57,940 nt of DNA from Bacteroidales bacterium (GTDB lineage Bacteria; Bacteroidota; Bacteroidia; Bacteroidales; UBA932): positions 1 to 57,940 of the forward strand of contig JAFSXX010000052.1 in the NCBI GenBank assembly GCA_017443845.1, written 5' to 3'. Positions 7,048 to 15,898 of this stretch are shown piece by piece. Numbering within the stretch: the stretch's first letter is position 1; every line of letters starts with the position of its first letter. A program made the translations under genes and the position numbers. Under the pieces are notes generated by a model that worked only from the letters and a program-made list of their open reading frames with translations, was not told the origin of the DNA and ran no database searches.

Positions 7048-10000
7048 ATGCAAAGTAAAGGTGCCATCACGTTTGTGGCGATTCTCATTGCCCTTGCCTG
7101 CGCGTTCCAGCTCTCGTTTACCGCTGTGACCGCCATCCAGGAAGGCAAGGCTTCGAAGTATGCGGACAAGGTGGTCGAGAATGTCAAGCAGACTCCCGCT
7201 TTCGCGGCTGTCTCCGACCTCGACAAGGCCTTCTGGCTTGACTCGGTCAAGACCACCGCAAACAAAATTTATCTCGATTCCATAGCAGCCGAGAAGGTGT
7301 ATTTCGGATATACCTACAAGGATGTGAAGGAGAAGGAACTCAACCTCGGTCTGGACCTGAAGGGCGGTATGAACGTCATGCTTCAGCTCGACCTCGCGGA
7401 GCTCGTCCGCTCCTGCGCGCGTGAGAAGACCACCGAGCAGTTCGAGAAGGCAATGGCTCTGGCAAAGGAGCGTTCCGTCGAAACCCACGACGACTTCATC
7501 TCCCTCTTCGCAGCCGCTTGGGACGAAATCAACCCCAACCAGAGAATGTCCTTCGACATCGACCTCGACAAGCTCAGCGGCGATGTCAAGAACAAGACCA
7601 AGGCTACCAACGCCGAGATCATCAATCTCCTCCAGAAGGAAGCCGAGTCGGTCATCAATAACTCGTACAATGTCGTCGAGCGCCGTGTCAACCAGTTCGG
7701 TGTCTCCCAGCCCAACATCCAGAAGATCGCCCGTACGGGCCGCATCCTCGTGGAGCTTCCGGGCGTCAAGGAGCCTGAGCGTGTGAGGAAGCTGCTCCAG
7801 GGAACCGCATCCCTCGAATTCTGGCAGACCTACACCTATCAGGAAATCGCACCGTTCCTCCAGGAACTCAACGATGAACTCCGCGACGAATTCGCAGCCC
7901 TCGATGCGGCAGAGCCCGCAACTGCAGCAGAAACCGCAGCAGAGCCCGCAAAGCCCGCATCCATCGAGGATGAGCTCGCAGCCGCTTCCAACCAGGAGGT
8001 CAGCGACGCATCCGCAGAGCTTGCAGAGAAGGCCAATCCCCTCTTCTCCAAGCTTATGCCCATGGGCGGCAATTCGGCTTGCCTCGGAGTTGCCCACTAC
8101 CGCGACACAGCAGCCATCAACGCATGGCTCAACAGCTCCAAGGTTGCCTTCCCCGGCGACTTCGTTCCCGCATGGAGCTTCAAGGCATCGAGCCTCCAGG
8201 GTCTCCAGCCCGATACCTATTTCGAACTCGTAGCCCTCAAGGGCGCAGCCGGCAAGGGTGCTGTCCTCGATGGCGGCGTTATCACCTCCGCACGTGTCAA
8301 CTATAACCAAATCAACGGTGCAGCCGAGGTCAGCATGACCATGAACAGCACCGGTGCCGCAAAGTGGGAAGTCATTACCGAGCAGAACATCGGCCACCAG
8401 ATCGCAATCGTGATGGACGGACAGGTCTATTCCTATCCTAATGTCCAGAACAAGATCTCCGGCGGAAGTTCCCAGATCACCGGTAACTTTACCCAGGAAG
8501 AGGCAGACGACCTTGCTACCGTGCTCAAGTCCGGTAAGCTTTCGACTCCCGCGCGCATCGTGCAGGAGCAGGTCGTTGGTCCTTCCCTCGGTAGCGCATC
8601 CATCCGTGCGGGTCTGATCTCCTTCATCATCGCCTTCCTGCTGGTGCTCATCTATATGGTGATCTTCTACCGCCGCGCGGGTGTCGCAGCCGATATCGCC
8701 CTCCTGTGCAACGTCGTCTTCCTCTTCGGAGCCCTCGTTTCGTTCGGCGCAGTGCTGACCCTCCCCGGTATCGCAGGTCTCGTCCTGACCCTCGGTATGG
8801 CGGTTGACGCCAACGTCATCATCTACGAGCGCATCAAGGAGGAACTCAACGCCGGCAAGGCCCTCAGGCTCGCTATCTCCGACGGTTACAAGAATGCGTA
8901 CTCCGCAATCCTCGACGGTCAGATCACTACCCTCCTTACCGGTATCATCCTGGCAATCTTCGGTTCGGGCGCTGTCAAGAGCTTCGCAATCGTCCTGGTC
9001 ATCGGTATCATCACTTCCGTGCTGACTTCGATCTTCATCACCCGTCTGATCTTCGAGGCACGCCTGAAGCGCAACAAGGACATCTCCTTCTACACCAGCT
9101 TCTCGAAGAACTTCCTGAAGAATACCCACATCAACTTCCTCGATAAGCGCAGGATCTCCTACATCGTATCCGGAGCCCTCTGCCTTATCGCCATCATCTC
9201 CTGCCTTACCAAGGGCTTCTCCTATGGTGTCGACTTCAGCGGCGGCCGTACCTATGTCGTCCGTTTCGACCAGCCGGTTACCCCTGAGCAGGTGCGTGCG
9301 GCTACATTCGACGCATTCGGCGAGGCAGCCGAGGTCAAGCAGTTCGGTGGTGCCAGCCAGATGCGTATCACTACCAAGTATATGATCAACGACGAGTCGA
9401 GCGAGACCGACAAGATGATCGAGGCTAAACTCTACGACGCATTGAAGGGATTCTTCGTCTCGAACCCCACTCTCGAGCAGTTCACCTCCACCATCGACAA
9501 CCCCAACGGTATCATCAGTTCGGACCGCGTGGACGCATCCATCGCGAGCGAGGTCAAGCGTGACGCAGTCATCGCGGTGATCATCGCCCTGATAGTGATC
9601 TTCGGTTACATCGCAATCCGTTTCCGCAACTGGACATACGGTCTCGGCGGTGTCACCTCCCTGGCTCACAATGCCATCATCGTGATCGGCTTCTTCTCCC
9701 TCTTCACGGGAATCCTGCCTTTCACCCTCGATGTGGACCAGACCTTCATCGCAGCAGTGCTGACGATCATCGGTTACTCCATCAACGATAACGTGGTCAT
9801 CTTCGACCGTATCCGTGAGTACAAGGCTCTCTACCCGAAGCGTGACCTCAAGCAGAATATCAACGACGCTCTCAACAGCACCCTGTCGCGTACCATCAAT
9901 ACTTCGGTTACCACTCTGGTCGTGCTGCTGGCAATCGCAATCTTCGGCGGTGAGAGCATCCGCGGATTCGCAGTGGCTCTGACCCTCGGTGTCATCGTCG

Positions 10001-10095
10001 GTACCTACGCTTCCATCTTCATCGGTACTCCGGTCATGTACGACCTCATTACCAAGAAGGGCAACAAGGAGGCAAAGAAGGCTTCTGCAAAGTAG
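7048..10095 (+). CDS. secDF: Protein translocase subunit SecDF (fused)
   Basis: 1015 residues: SecD (about 1-660) and SecF (about 690-1015) in one chain, the usual Bacteroidota arrangement. It uses the proton gradient to help SecYEG pull proteins across the inner membrane. Visible hallmarks: an N-terminal membrane anchor, LNLGLDLKGGMNV at the start of the P1 region, the membrane motif LGMAVDANVIIYERIKEEL of SecD, then GVDFSGGRTYVV and IGYSINDNVVIFDRIRE of SecF. A low-complexity Ala/Glu/Pro stretch (about residues 280-330) interrupts the periplasmic P1 part. Single gene with its own promoter and a strong terminator. Confidence 0.97.
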   Translation: MQSKGAITFVAILIALACAFQLSFTAVTAIQEGKASKYADKVVENVKQTPAFAAVSDLDKAFWLDSVKTTANKIYLDSIAAEKVYFGYTYKDVKEKELNLGLDLKGGMNVMLQLDLAELVRSCAREKTTEQFEKAMALAKERSVETHDDFISLFAAAWDEINPNQRMSFDIDLDKLSGDVKNKTKATNAEIINLLQKEAESVINNSYNVVERRVNQFGVSQPNIQKIARTGRILVELPGVKEPERVRKLLQGTASLEFWQTYTYQEIAPFLQELNDELRDEFAALDAAEPATAAETAAEPAKPASIEDELAAASNQEVSDASAELAEKANPLFSKLMPMGGNSACLGVAHYRDTAAINAWLNSSKVAFPGDFVPAWSFKASSLQGLQPDTYFELVALKGAAGKGAVLDGGVITSARVNYNQINGAAEVSMTMNSTGAAKWEVITEQNIGHQIAIVMDGQVYSYPNVQNKISGGSSQITGNFTQEEADDLATVLKSGKLSTPARIVQEQVVGPSLGSASIRAGLISFIIAFLLVLIYMVIFYRRAGVAADIALLCNVVFLFGALVSFGAVLTLPGIAGLVLTLGMAVDANVIIYERIKEELNAGKALRLAISDGYKNAYSAILDGQITTLLTGIILAIFGSGAVKSFAIVLVIGIITSVLTSIFITRLIFEARLKRNKDISFYTSFSKNFLKNTHINFLDKRRISYIVSGALCLIAIISCLTKGFSYGVDFSGGRTYVVRFDQPVTPEQVRAATFDAFGEAAEVKQFGGASQMRITTKYMINDESSETDKMIEAKLYDALKGFFVSNPTLEQFTSTIDNPNGIISSDRVDASIASEVKRDAVIAVIIALIVIFGYIAIRFRNWTYGLGGVTSLAHNAIIVIGFFSLFTGILPFTLDVDQTFIAAVLTIIGYSINDNVVIFDRIREYKALYPKRDLKQNINDALNSTLSRTINTSVTTLVVLLAIAIFGGESIRGFAVALTLGVIVGTYASIFIGTPVMYDLITKKGNKEAKKASAK

Positions 10096-10113
10096 TTCTG
10101 AACGATATTTAAG

Positions 10114-10145
10114 AAATGGCCGGTCCTAATGGATCGGCCATTTTT
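10114..10145 (+). terminator. Rho-independent terminator of secDF
   Basis: Stem AAATGGCCG (10114-10122) with CGGCCATTT (10135-10143), continued by GTCC/GGAT with one G-T pair, loop TAAT, then a T-run. Starts 18 bases after the secDF stop. Confidence 0.88.
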
Positions 10146-10263
10146 ATGTTTAATAACGTTATGAAATGCGGTCATTGCGGCAGGGGATGCTATCTGAAAC
10201 CCTCCGCTTCGCTCCGTCCCTAAGCGCCATCAGGCGCTAGCGGAGGCCGAGCAGGGTTGGATT

Positions 10264-10350
10264 TGTGCGATAGCAAGGCCGGAGCTCGTGAGCGGAGTAG
10301 CAATGCTCCGGTGGAGCATTGCAGCGAACGAGGGTTCGGGGCAGCGCCCC
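10264..10350 (+). repeat. 87-bp dispersed palindromic repeat, copy A
   Basis: Matches 28321-28407 in reverse orientation over 87 bases with a single visible difference. It contains a perfect nested palindrome (GCAATGCTCC, GGT, GGAGCATTGC) and a small terminal hairpin (GGGGC/GCCCC). Weaker similarity continues left to about 10200 (CCCTAAG..., AGGCGCTAGCGGAGGCC), so the element may be 150 bp. It ends 10 bases past the stop of the leftward GT117 gene, between two convergent genes. It looks like a REP/BIME-type extragenic element; no transposase is nearby. Confidence 0.85.
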
Positions 10351-10359
10351 GTGGATTGT

Positions 10360-13300
10360 TTAGCCTTGCTGCATAGCTACGTAGAGCTTCTTGTGCAGCA
10401 GTTCTGCGACCTCCTTCTGGTCGTTTTTCTCGAGGATATCTATCAGATAGTAGAAGAGCGAAACCTGGTCGTCGACGAACTTCTGGTTGATGACCTCGCC
10501 GCCGGGATTCGAGAAATAGACGATACCCTTGGTAAGCTCGTCAGCGAGATCCTGTGCCACCGTGATGGCCTTGTCGGGCGCTCCGCAATTGAAATAAGCC
10601 TCCATTATGCGGACGATGCTGATCTCGTTGAGGCTCCTGAGCCAGGATATATTATAGGGGAAATTCTTCCTGGGCATGATATCGATGCACTTGTCGAGCA
10701 GCTCCTCGGCCTTGGCGGTATCGCCCCTGTCGATGAATATCCTTGCGGTGCTTGCGAACATATCCCTGATAGGCACGACAGCCTCGAAGGTGTAGATATT
10801 CTGATAATCGTAATAAACATTATCCTGCTTGAGGGACTCGAACCTGTAGGTATTCATCAGATTGTCATACAGCTTGTCGGGGTCCGTATAGAGCTTCTCG
10901 CGCGGATTCTCGCTGTAGATAGGCACCAGTTTGTAGCAGAAGGCGCAATGCTCGCTCCAGTTCTCGAGACCGAGATGGACATCGGCATTCTGGGTCACGA
11001 AATAGATTGGCCTGTCCCAATTATAATGTGCCAGTATGTCGAGGATAATGAGGTCGCACTTGCCGATGCGGTCGGCATCGATGTTGAGCTCCAAATAGTC
11101 GGCAACCTTGTCCATATCCTTCTCGGGCACGATGCCATATCGCAGGACATTCTCTTTGTTGACCGGCACCAGGAGCTTCTTGGCAGGAATATAATCGGTC
11201 TTACCGTCGGAAGCCTTGATATTGGGATTCCGGAAGATATCGATGGCCTCCGAAGCCAGGATGGGCCTGTTGAGACGCTCTTCCACACGCGGGAAGTCAT
11301 TGGTACCGTAGAGATACTGGATGCGGTCGATGGTTATCGGAAGCGGGTCGGAATCGTACTGCTTGCGCTTCATCTGGTCGATATACCAGTCTGTGCCGAG
11401 GAGCGAGGTGTTGACGATACGCACGTCGGGACGCACGTTCTCGACCTCCTGTATGTACCACAGGGGGAATGTATCGTTATCTCCGTGGGTGATGATGATG
11501 GCATCCTTGCCGAGGGCGGCCAGGTGGTTGTATGCCATATCGCGGGCCGTGGTGCGGTGGCTGCGGTCGTGGTCGTCCCAGTTCTGGCATCCCATTATGA
11601 CGGGGACGCAGAGGCAGAGCGCACCGGCGATGGCGGCAGCGGCCACTGAATCCTTCTTGAGGGGCTTTTCGAGCCACTCCTGGACCTTCATGGCGCCGAG
11701 TCCGATCCAGATCGCGAAGACGTAGAACGACCCCGCATAGGCGTAATCACGCTCCCTGACCTGATAGGGCGGCTGGTTGAGGTACACCACGATTGCAAGT
11801 CCCGTGAGGATGAAGAGCATTATAGTGACCCAGCTGTTGCGCCCGTCCTTGCGGAGCTGGTAGAAGAGGCCTATGAGGCCCAGGATCAGGGGCAGGAAGA
11901 AGTAGTGGTTCTTAGCCTTGTTGTGGGCCAGGATATCGGGAGCCTTGGACTGGTCGCCGAGGCGGGCCTTGTCGATGAAGGGTATTCCGCTCTCCCAGTT
12001 TCCGGAGACCTTGTCGCCGGGGGTCTGGCCGTGGAAGTCGTTCTGGCGTCCCACGAAGTTCCAGAAGAAGTAGCGGAAATACATATAATTGACCTGATAG
12101 TCGAAGAAGAAGGTCAGATTGTCGATGAAGCGGGGCATCATCACCACGCGTCTCTCGCCGTAGAGATTCACCGTATGGCGGTTCATTCCATGGGAATACG
12201 TTGAGTAGAAACTCTTGTGGCGCTCGTCGAAGGAGTTCCACATCCTGGGGAAGAACATCTTGGTGCCTGCGGGATATTTGGGGACGATGTTCTCGGCCTT
12301 GTAATAGCGCTCGTCGAGGGGAGTATAATACTCCTTGACCTTTATCTCATAAGGCGAGGTATAGGCCTCTCCGTAAATCAGCGGGGCGCTGCCGTACTGC
12401 TCGCGGGCGAGATAGCGCACCAGGGTATAGGGGTTGTCGGGCTGATACTCGTTGGTAGGGGTGTTGGCGCTCGAACGGATGACCGTGACAGCGAAAACCG
12501 AGTATCCGATGACTATGGTGGTGAAGCAGAGCAGTCCGGTGTGCCATACGGGCTTCTCCTTCTTCCGGAGGATACTCAGGCCCAGGAAGCATCCCGCCAG
12601 CAGCAGGACCATGAAAATTGCGGCACCCACATTGAACTTCGCCCCCAATCCGTTGACGAATATGCGGTCCACGAACGCGGCGACCTTGGGCAGATAGGGG
12701 ATGATTCCGAAGAGGATGGCGGCCAGTATGACGCCGGAGAGCAGCAGCACTCCCAGTCCCTGCCAGAATGTGACCTTGCCCTCTTTCTTCTTGAAATAGA
12801 CGATGAAGACGATGGCCGGTATGGTAAGCAGGTTGAGCAGGTGCACTCCGATCGAGAGTCCCATCAGGAAGGAGATGAGGACTATCCAGCGGTCGGCGTA
12901 GGGTTCGTCGGCCTGCTCCTCCCACTTGAGGATGGCCCAGAATACGATTGCCGTGAAGAGGGACGACATGGCATAGACCTCACCCTCGACGGCCGAGAAC
13001 CAGAATGTGTCGGAGAAGCAGTATGCCAGGGAACCCACCACTCCGGCGCAGAAAAGTCCGATTGCCGAGCCGCGGGTCATCTGGCGCCCGTTTTTCTCGA
13101 GGATGCGGCGTCCGAAATGGACTATTGTCAGGTAGAGGAAGAATATCGTGAGGGCCGAGCAGAGGGCGCTCATCGCGTTGACCGCCGCCGCCGCGTGCAT
13201 ATTGTCGGTGAACATCGTGAAGAACCTTGCGAAAAGGTTGAACACGGGGTTGCCCGGAGCGTGTCCGACTTCGAGTTTATATGACGATGCTATGAATTCT

Positions 13301-13416
13301 CCGCAGTCCCAGAAACTTGCGGTAGGCTCGATGGTGGACAGATAAACAAACGCCGAAATCACGAAAACCACTGCAGCGACGATGTTGTTTATCAGCTTGA
13401 ATCTCTTTTTCTCCAT
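10360..13416 (-). CDS. DUF2723 / GT117 polytopic membrane glycosyltransferase-like protein
   Basis: 1018 residues. The N-terminus (IEPTASFWDCGEFIASSY, then GHAPGNP) is the signature of DUF2723, now glycosyltransferase family 117, related to eukaryotic TMEM260-type O-mannosyltransferases. About a dozen membrane segments fill residues 10-600; the Asp-Glu of WDCGEF resembles the catalytic acidic pair of GT-C enzymes. The C-terminal 400 residues are soluble and may face the periplasm (inference), with TPR-like helices near the end. In Bacteroidota such proteins are thought to take part in envelope or protein O-glycosylation; the donor is unknown. Convergent with secDF. Confidence 0.88.
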   Translation of the reverse strand: MEKKRFKLINNIVAAVVFVISAFVYLSTIEPTASFWDCGEFIASSYKLEVGHAPGNPVFNLFARFFTMFTDNMHAAAAVNAMSALCSALTIFFLYLTIVHFGRRILEKNGRQMTRGSAIGLFCAGVVGSLAYCFSDTFWFSAVEGEVYAMSSLFTAIVFWAILKWEEQADEPYADRWIVLISFLMGLSIGVHLLNLLTIPAIVFIVYFKKKEGKVTFWQGLGVLLLSGVILAAILFGIIPYLPKVAAFVDRIFVNGLGAKFNVGAAIFMVLLLAGCFLGLSILRKKEKPVWHTGLLCFTTIVIGYSVFAVTVIRSSANTPTNEYQPDNPYTLVRYLAREQYGSAPLIYGEAYTSPYEIKVKEYYTPLDERYYKAENIVPKYPAGTKMFFPRMWNSFDERHKSFYSTYSHGMNRHTVNLYGERRVVMMPRFIDNLTFFFDYQVNYMYFRYFFWNFVGRQNDFHGQTPGDKVSGNWESGIPFIDKARLGDQSKAPDILAHNKAKNHYFFLPLILGLIGLFYQLRKDGRNSWVTIMLFILTGLAIVVYLNQPPYQVRERDYAYAGSFYVFAIWIGLGAMKVQEWLEKPLKKDSVAAAAIAGALCLCVPVIMGCQNWDDHDRSHRTTARDMAYNHLAALGKDAIIITHGDNDTFPLWYIQEVENVRPDVRIVNTSLLGTDWYIDQMKRKQYDSDPLPITIDRIQYLYGTNDFPRVEERLNRPILASEAIDIFRNPNIKASDGKTDYIPAKKLLVPVNKENVLRYGIVPEKDMDKVADYLELNIDADRIGKCDLIILDILAHYNWDRPIYFVTQNADVHLGLENWSEHCAFCYKLVPIYSENPREKLYTDPDKLYDNLMNTYRFESLKQDNVYYDYQNIYTFEAVVPIRDMFASTARIFIDRGDTAKAEELLDKCIDIMPRKNFPYNISWLRSLNEISIVRIMEAYFNCGAPDKAITVAQDLADELTKGIVYFSNPGGEVINQKFVDDQVSLFYYLIDILEKNDQKEVAELLHKKLYVAMQQG

Positions 13417-13448
13417 ATCTTGAGGGTAATCTATGTTTCAATAAACAA

Positions 13449-13456
13449 CAAAGATA
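13449..13456 (-). promoter_or_regulatory. -7 box of the GT117 gene
   Basis: TATCTTTG on the minus strand, 33 bases before the ATG at 13416. No good TTTG is seen at the expected distance upstream. Confidence 0.5.
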
Positions 13457-13487
13457 GACAAAAATGAGAGGATTCCTGCTTTTTAGC

Positions 13488-13495
13488 TAACTTTG
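13488..13495 (+). promoter_or_regulatory. -7 box of the SUI1-DUF4271-hemD-rnpA-yidD operon
   Basis: TAACTTTG fits TAnnTTTG. It ends 25 bases before the ATG at 13520 and divides the two divergent transcription units. It also argues against a TTG start at 13493, which would lie inside the promoter. Confidence 0.55.
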
Positions 13496-13519
13496 CGGAA
13501 ACTAAAACCGACAGGAGAG

Positions 13520-13870
13520 ATGGCTGACAACGACTGGAAAAGCAGGCAGGGAGTGGTATTCTCCACCAATCCGGACTTCCGGTACGAATCGGAACCCGAA
13601 GAGGAGGAGGCCGAAACCCTCGACAAGTCCAGGCAGAAGCTTCTGGTCGGCATAGACCGCCGCAACCGCGGGGGCAAGCAGGTTACGCTGGTTTCGGGCT
13701 TCGTCGGCAAAGAGGAGGACCTGGCCGCCCTCGGCAAGATCCTCAAGACGCGCTGCGGCGTGGGCGGCACGGCCAAGGATGGCGAGATCCTCATCCAGGG
13801 CGATTTCCGCGACCGCGTTGTGGAGATCCTAAAATCCCTCGGATATATCAAGGCAAAAAGGAGCAACTGA
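13520..13870 (+). CDS. SUI1/eIF1-like translation factor (YciH family)
   Basis: 116 residues from the ATG at 13520, preceded by an AGGAGA Shine-Dalgarno-like run. The C-terminal 80 residues form the SUI1 fold: LLVGIDRRNRGGKQVTLVSG, then GVGGTAKDGEILIQGD, the conserved GG-K and G-I-QGD positions of the eIF1/YciH family. Such factors bind near the ribosomal P site and influence start-codon choice; the bacterial role is less clear. The acidic N-terminus is variable. Its stop overlaps the next start (TGATG). Confidence 0.9.
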   Translation: MADNDWKSRQGVVFSTNPDFRYESEPEEEEAETLDKSRQKLLVGIDRRNRGGKQVTLVSGFVGKEEDLAALGKILKTRCGVGGTAKDGEILIQGDFRDRVVEILKSLGYIKAKRSN

Positions 13871-14568
13871 TGGTTCAGCAGGATATCATAACTCCCGTCG
13901 AGGAACTCTTGCGAGGCAGCTCGCTGGCCCTTTCGGAGGCTGCGGACCTTGCCCCCGTGACCCTTTTCGGCCACAACAACGCAGTCATCATCCTCCTTCT
14001 GGCCGTAGCGGCGATGATAATAGTCTTCTTCCGCCAGATAGCGATGTCGGTAGCCGGCTCTTTCGTCGCGATGTTCTCCGAGAACCGTCGCGAGGCCTTC
14101 TTCAATGACGCATCCTACAACTCCCTCGCGGCGATGACCACGCTGCTGCTGATCCCGATGTATGCCTTCGTGCTCTTCTACTGCCGCCTGGGTTCGCAGA
14201 CATACTGGATAATCCTCGCAGCGGTCGCAGCCCTGTTTATCTACCGCGCGGCGATGTTCTCCCTCCTGCAATGGATAAACGGCGCCGAGCAGATAGACGA
14301 GATACGCAAATTCTCCGCCAGCACCTTCATCCTGCTGATGTCGCTCTCCCTTCCGGTATTCATCATATCGTATCTGTTTCCAGGGATGGACCCGAAGGTT
14401 GCGGGAATCTACCTTGCAGTGGTTGCAAGTCTTTGTCTGATACCCTATTTGGCGATAGCCACCAGAAAAATCCTTTCAATAAAATTTTCTCGTTTTTTCT
14501 GCTTTTTGTACCTTTGCGTCCTCGAAATTTTGCCCATAGCGGTGGTTGTTAAATTAATAGTTTCCTAA
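13870..14568 (+). CDS. DUF4271 integral membrane protein
   Basis: 232 residues with about six hydrophobic segments (about 38-60, 92-110, 118-138, 154-172, 182-200, 207-230) and a short polar N-terminus. It fits DUF4271, a Bacteroidota membrane family often next to hemD, as here. The ATG overlaps the SUI1 stop by one base, so translation is probably coupled. Function unknown. Confidence 0.8.
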   Translation: MVQQDIITPVEELLRGSSLALSEAADLAPVTLFGHNNAVIILLLAVAAMIIVFFRQIAMSVAGSFVAMFSENRREAFFNDASYNSLAAMTTLLLIPMYAFVLFYCRLGSQTYWIILAAVAALFIYRAAMFSLLQWINGAEQIDEIRKFSASTFILLMSLSLPVFIISYLFPGMDPKVAGIYLAVVASLCLIPYLAIATRKILSIKFSRFFCFLYLCVLEILPIAVVVKLIVS

Positions 14569-14584
14569 GAAGCAGCAAGAAAGT

Positions 14585-15322
14585 ATGGGAATTAAAGACA
14601 TTTTGATATCTCAGCCTGAACCCCAGGCTCAGAGCTCTCCTTATACCTCCCTCATATCAAAATACGGACTCAACATAGATTTCCGCCCCTTCTTCAAGGT
14701 CCAGCCCGTTTCCCTCAAGGAGTTTCGAAGCCAGAAAGTCAATTTCCTGGATTATTCGGCGATAGTTTTCACCTCCAAACTGGCGATAGATTCGTTCTTC
14801 AAACTCAGTGAAGAGCTCAGGATAACCATTCCGGAGACCATGAAATACTTCTGCCAGAGCGAGGCCATCGCCCTCTATCTCCAGAAATATATAGTTTATC
14901 GCAAGCGCAAGATATTTTTCGGCACCGGAACAGTTCCCTCCATCCTGGAGTCGATCGGCACCAAGCACAAGAACGAAAAGTTCCTGATAACCTGCACCGA
15001 CGCCCTCAAGCCGGAGATGAACAAGCTCTTTGTCAAGGAAAAGCTCAACCACGGCAGCGTTGTCCTGGCCAAGACGGTCTTCAGCGACCTCTCTTCCATC
15101 GACCTGCACAAATATCAGATGGTGGTCTTCTACAGCCCCTCCGACGTGCGTTCGCTCAAGGAGAACTTCCCCGAATTCGAGCAGAAAGAGCTCCTCTTCG
15201 CCATCTACGGCCCTTCCACAGCCAAGGCTATGAAGGCGGAGAACCTCAAGGTGGAGATTGAAGCACCCACTCCGGCCAATCCTTCGATTGCCGAGGCGCT
15301 CAATCACTACCTGGCCAAATAA
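14585..15322 (+). CDS. hemD: Uroporphyrinogen-III synthase
   Basis: 245 residues, the Bacteroidota type of HemD: two Rossmann-like lobes that close and invert ring D of hydroxymethylbilane to give uroporphyrinogen III, first macrocycle of haem and sirohaem synthesis. Recognisable points: N-terminal ILISQPEP, the central IVFTSKLAID, and MVVFYSPSDVRSLKENFP with IYGPSTAKAM in the second lobe. Sequence conservation is low in this family, so the call also rests on neighbours (DUF4271, rnpA, yidD). Its stop overlaps the rnpA start (TAATG). Confidence 0.88.
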   Translation: MGIKDILISQPEPQAQSSPYTSLISKYGLNIDFRPFFKVQPVSLKEFRSQKVNFLDYSAIVFTSKLAIDSFFKLSEELRITIPETMKYFCQSEAIALYLQKYIVYRKRKIFFGTGTVPSILESIGTKHKNEKFLITCTDALKPEMNKLFVKEKLNHGSVVLAKTVFSDLSSIDLHKYQMVVFYSPSDVRSLKENFPEFEQKELLFAIYGPSTAKAMKAENLKVEIEAPTPANPSIAEALNHYLAK

Positions 15323-15711
15323 TGGATTTCACCCTTCCGCGAAAAGACATTATCCGTTCAAAAAAGGATATCGACCTCCTTCTCGGGGAGGGGGCTACCG
15401 TTTTCCATTATCCCCTCAAAGCCTATTACCGGCCGCTCAACGCCTCCGGCGGACCGAGGATGATGGTCTCGGTGCCCAAGCGTCATTTCAAGCGCGCCGT
15501 ATGGCGCAACCGCCTCAAACGCCTTGTCCGCGAGGCCTTCCGCCTCAACAGAAATATGCTCGGCGGTGCCGAATATGATTTTCTGTTCGTATATTTGGGG
15601 AAGGAAATAAAAGACTATGCAACAGTCGAATCAAGCATCCGGGAAATCTTCAGGCAGGTTCTGGCCGACCGTGAAAAAGGTGGCGAGCTGGCCCCTGATA
15701 GTGCTTGTTAG
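15322..15711 (+). CDS. rnpA: Ribonuclease P protein component
   Basis: 129 residues. The RNR motif that contacts the RNase P RNA is clear ([19 protein letters not shown]), preceded by MVSVPKRH. It is the protein cofactor for maturing tRNA 5' ends in the cytoplasm. rpmH, the usual upstream neighbour in other phyla, is absent; the Bacteroidota order hemD-rnpA-yidD is seen instead. The start overlaps the hemD stop; the 3' end overlaps yidD by up to 95 bases in another frame. Confidence 0.95.
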   Translation: MDFTLPRKDIIRSKKDIDLLLGEGATVFHYPLKAYYRPLNASGGPRMMVSVPKRHFKRAVWRNRLKRLVREAFRLNRNMLGGAEYDFLFVYLGKEIKDYATVESSIREIFRQVLADREKGGELAPDSAC

Positions 15712-15892
15712 GTTCTATCAGGTATGCATCTCGCCATATAAGCCGCAATGCTGCCGGTTTACTCCCACCTGTTCGGAGTACGCCCTCCAGGCATTGAAAA
15801 AGTACGGCCCATTCAAGGGCACGTATCTCGCCGTGCGCCGCATCCTGCGCTGTCACCCTTTCGGGGGATCGGGATACGATCCTGTGCCGTAA
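15617..15892 (+). CDS. yidD: Membrane protein insertion efficiency factor YidD
   Basis: Up to 91 residues. Family signature: [31 protein letters not shown] and [12 protein letters not shown]. YidD is a small membrane-associated protein linked to YidC-dependent insertion. The ATG at 15617 lies inside rnpA; a GTG at 15671 would give a 73-residue protein closer to the usual N-terminus, so the true start is unsettled. Last gene of the operon; the next gene is convergent. Confidence 0.93.
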   Translation: MQQSNQASGKSSGRFWPTVKKVASWPLIVLVRFYQVCISPYKPQCCRFTPTCSEYALQALKKYGPFKGTYLAVRRILRCHPFGGSGYDPVP

Positions 15893-15898
15893 TCCCTG

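Noticed and set aside
7036..9669. Long open frame (877 codons) antisense to secDF
   Set aside because: Low-complexity Asp/Glu/Gly/Leu-rich translation produced by the codon bias of secDF; no domain and no start signal.
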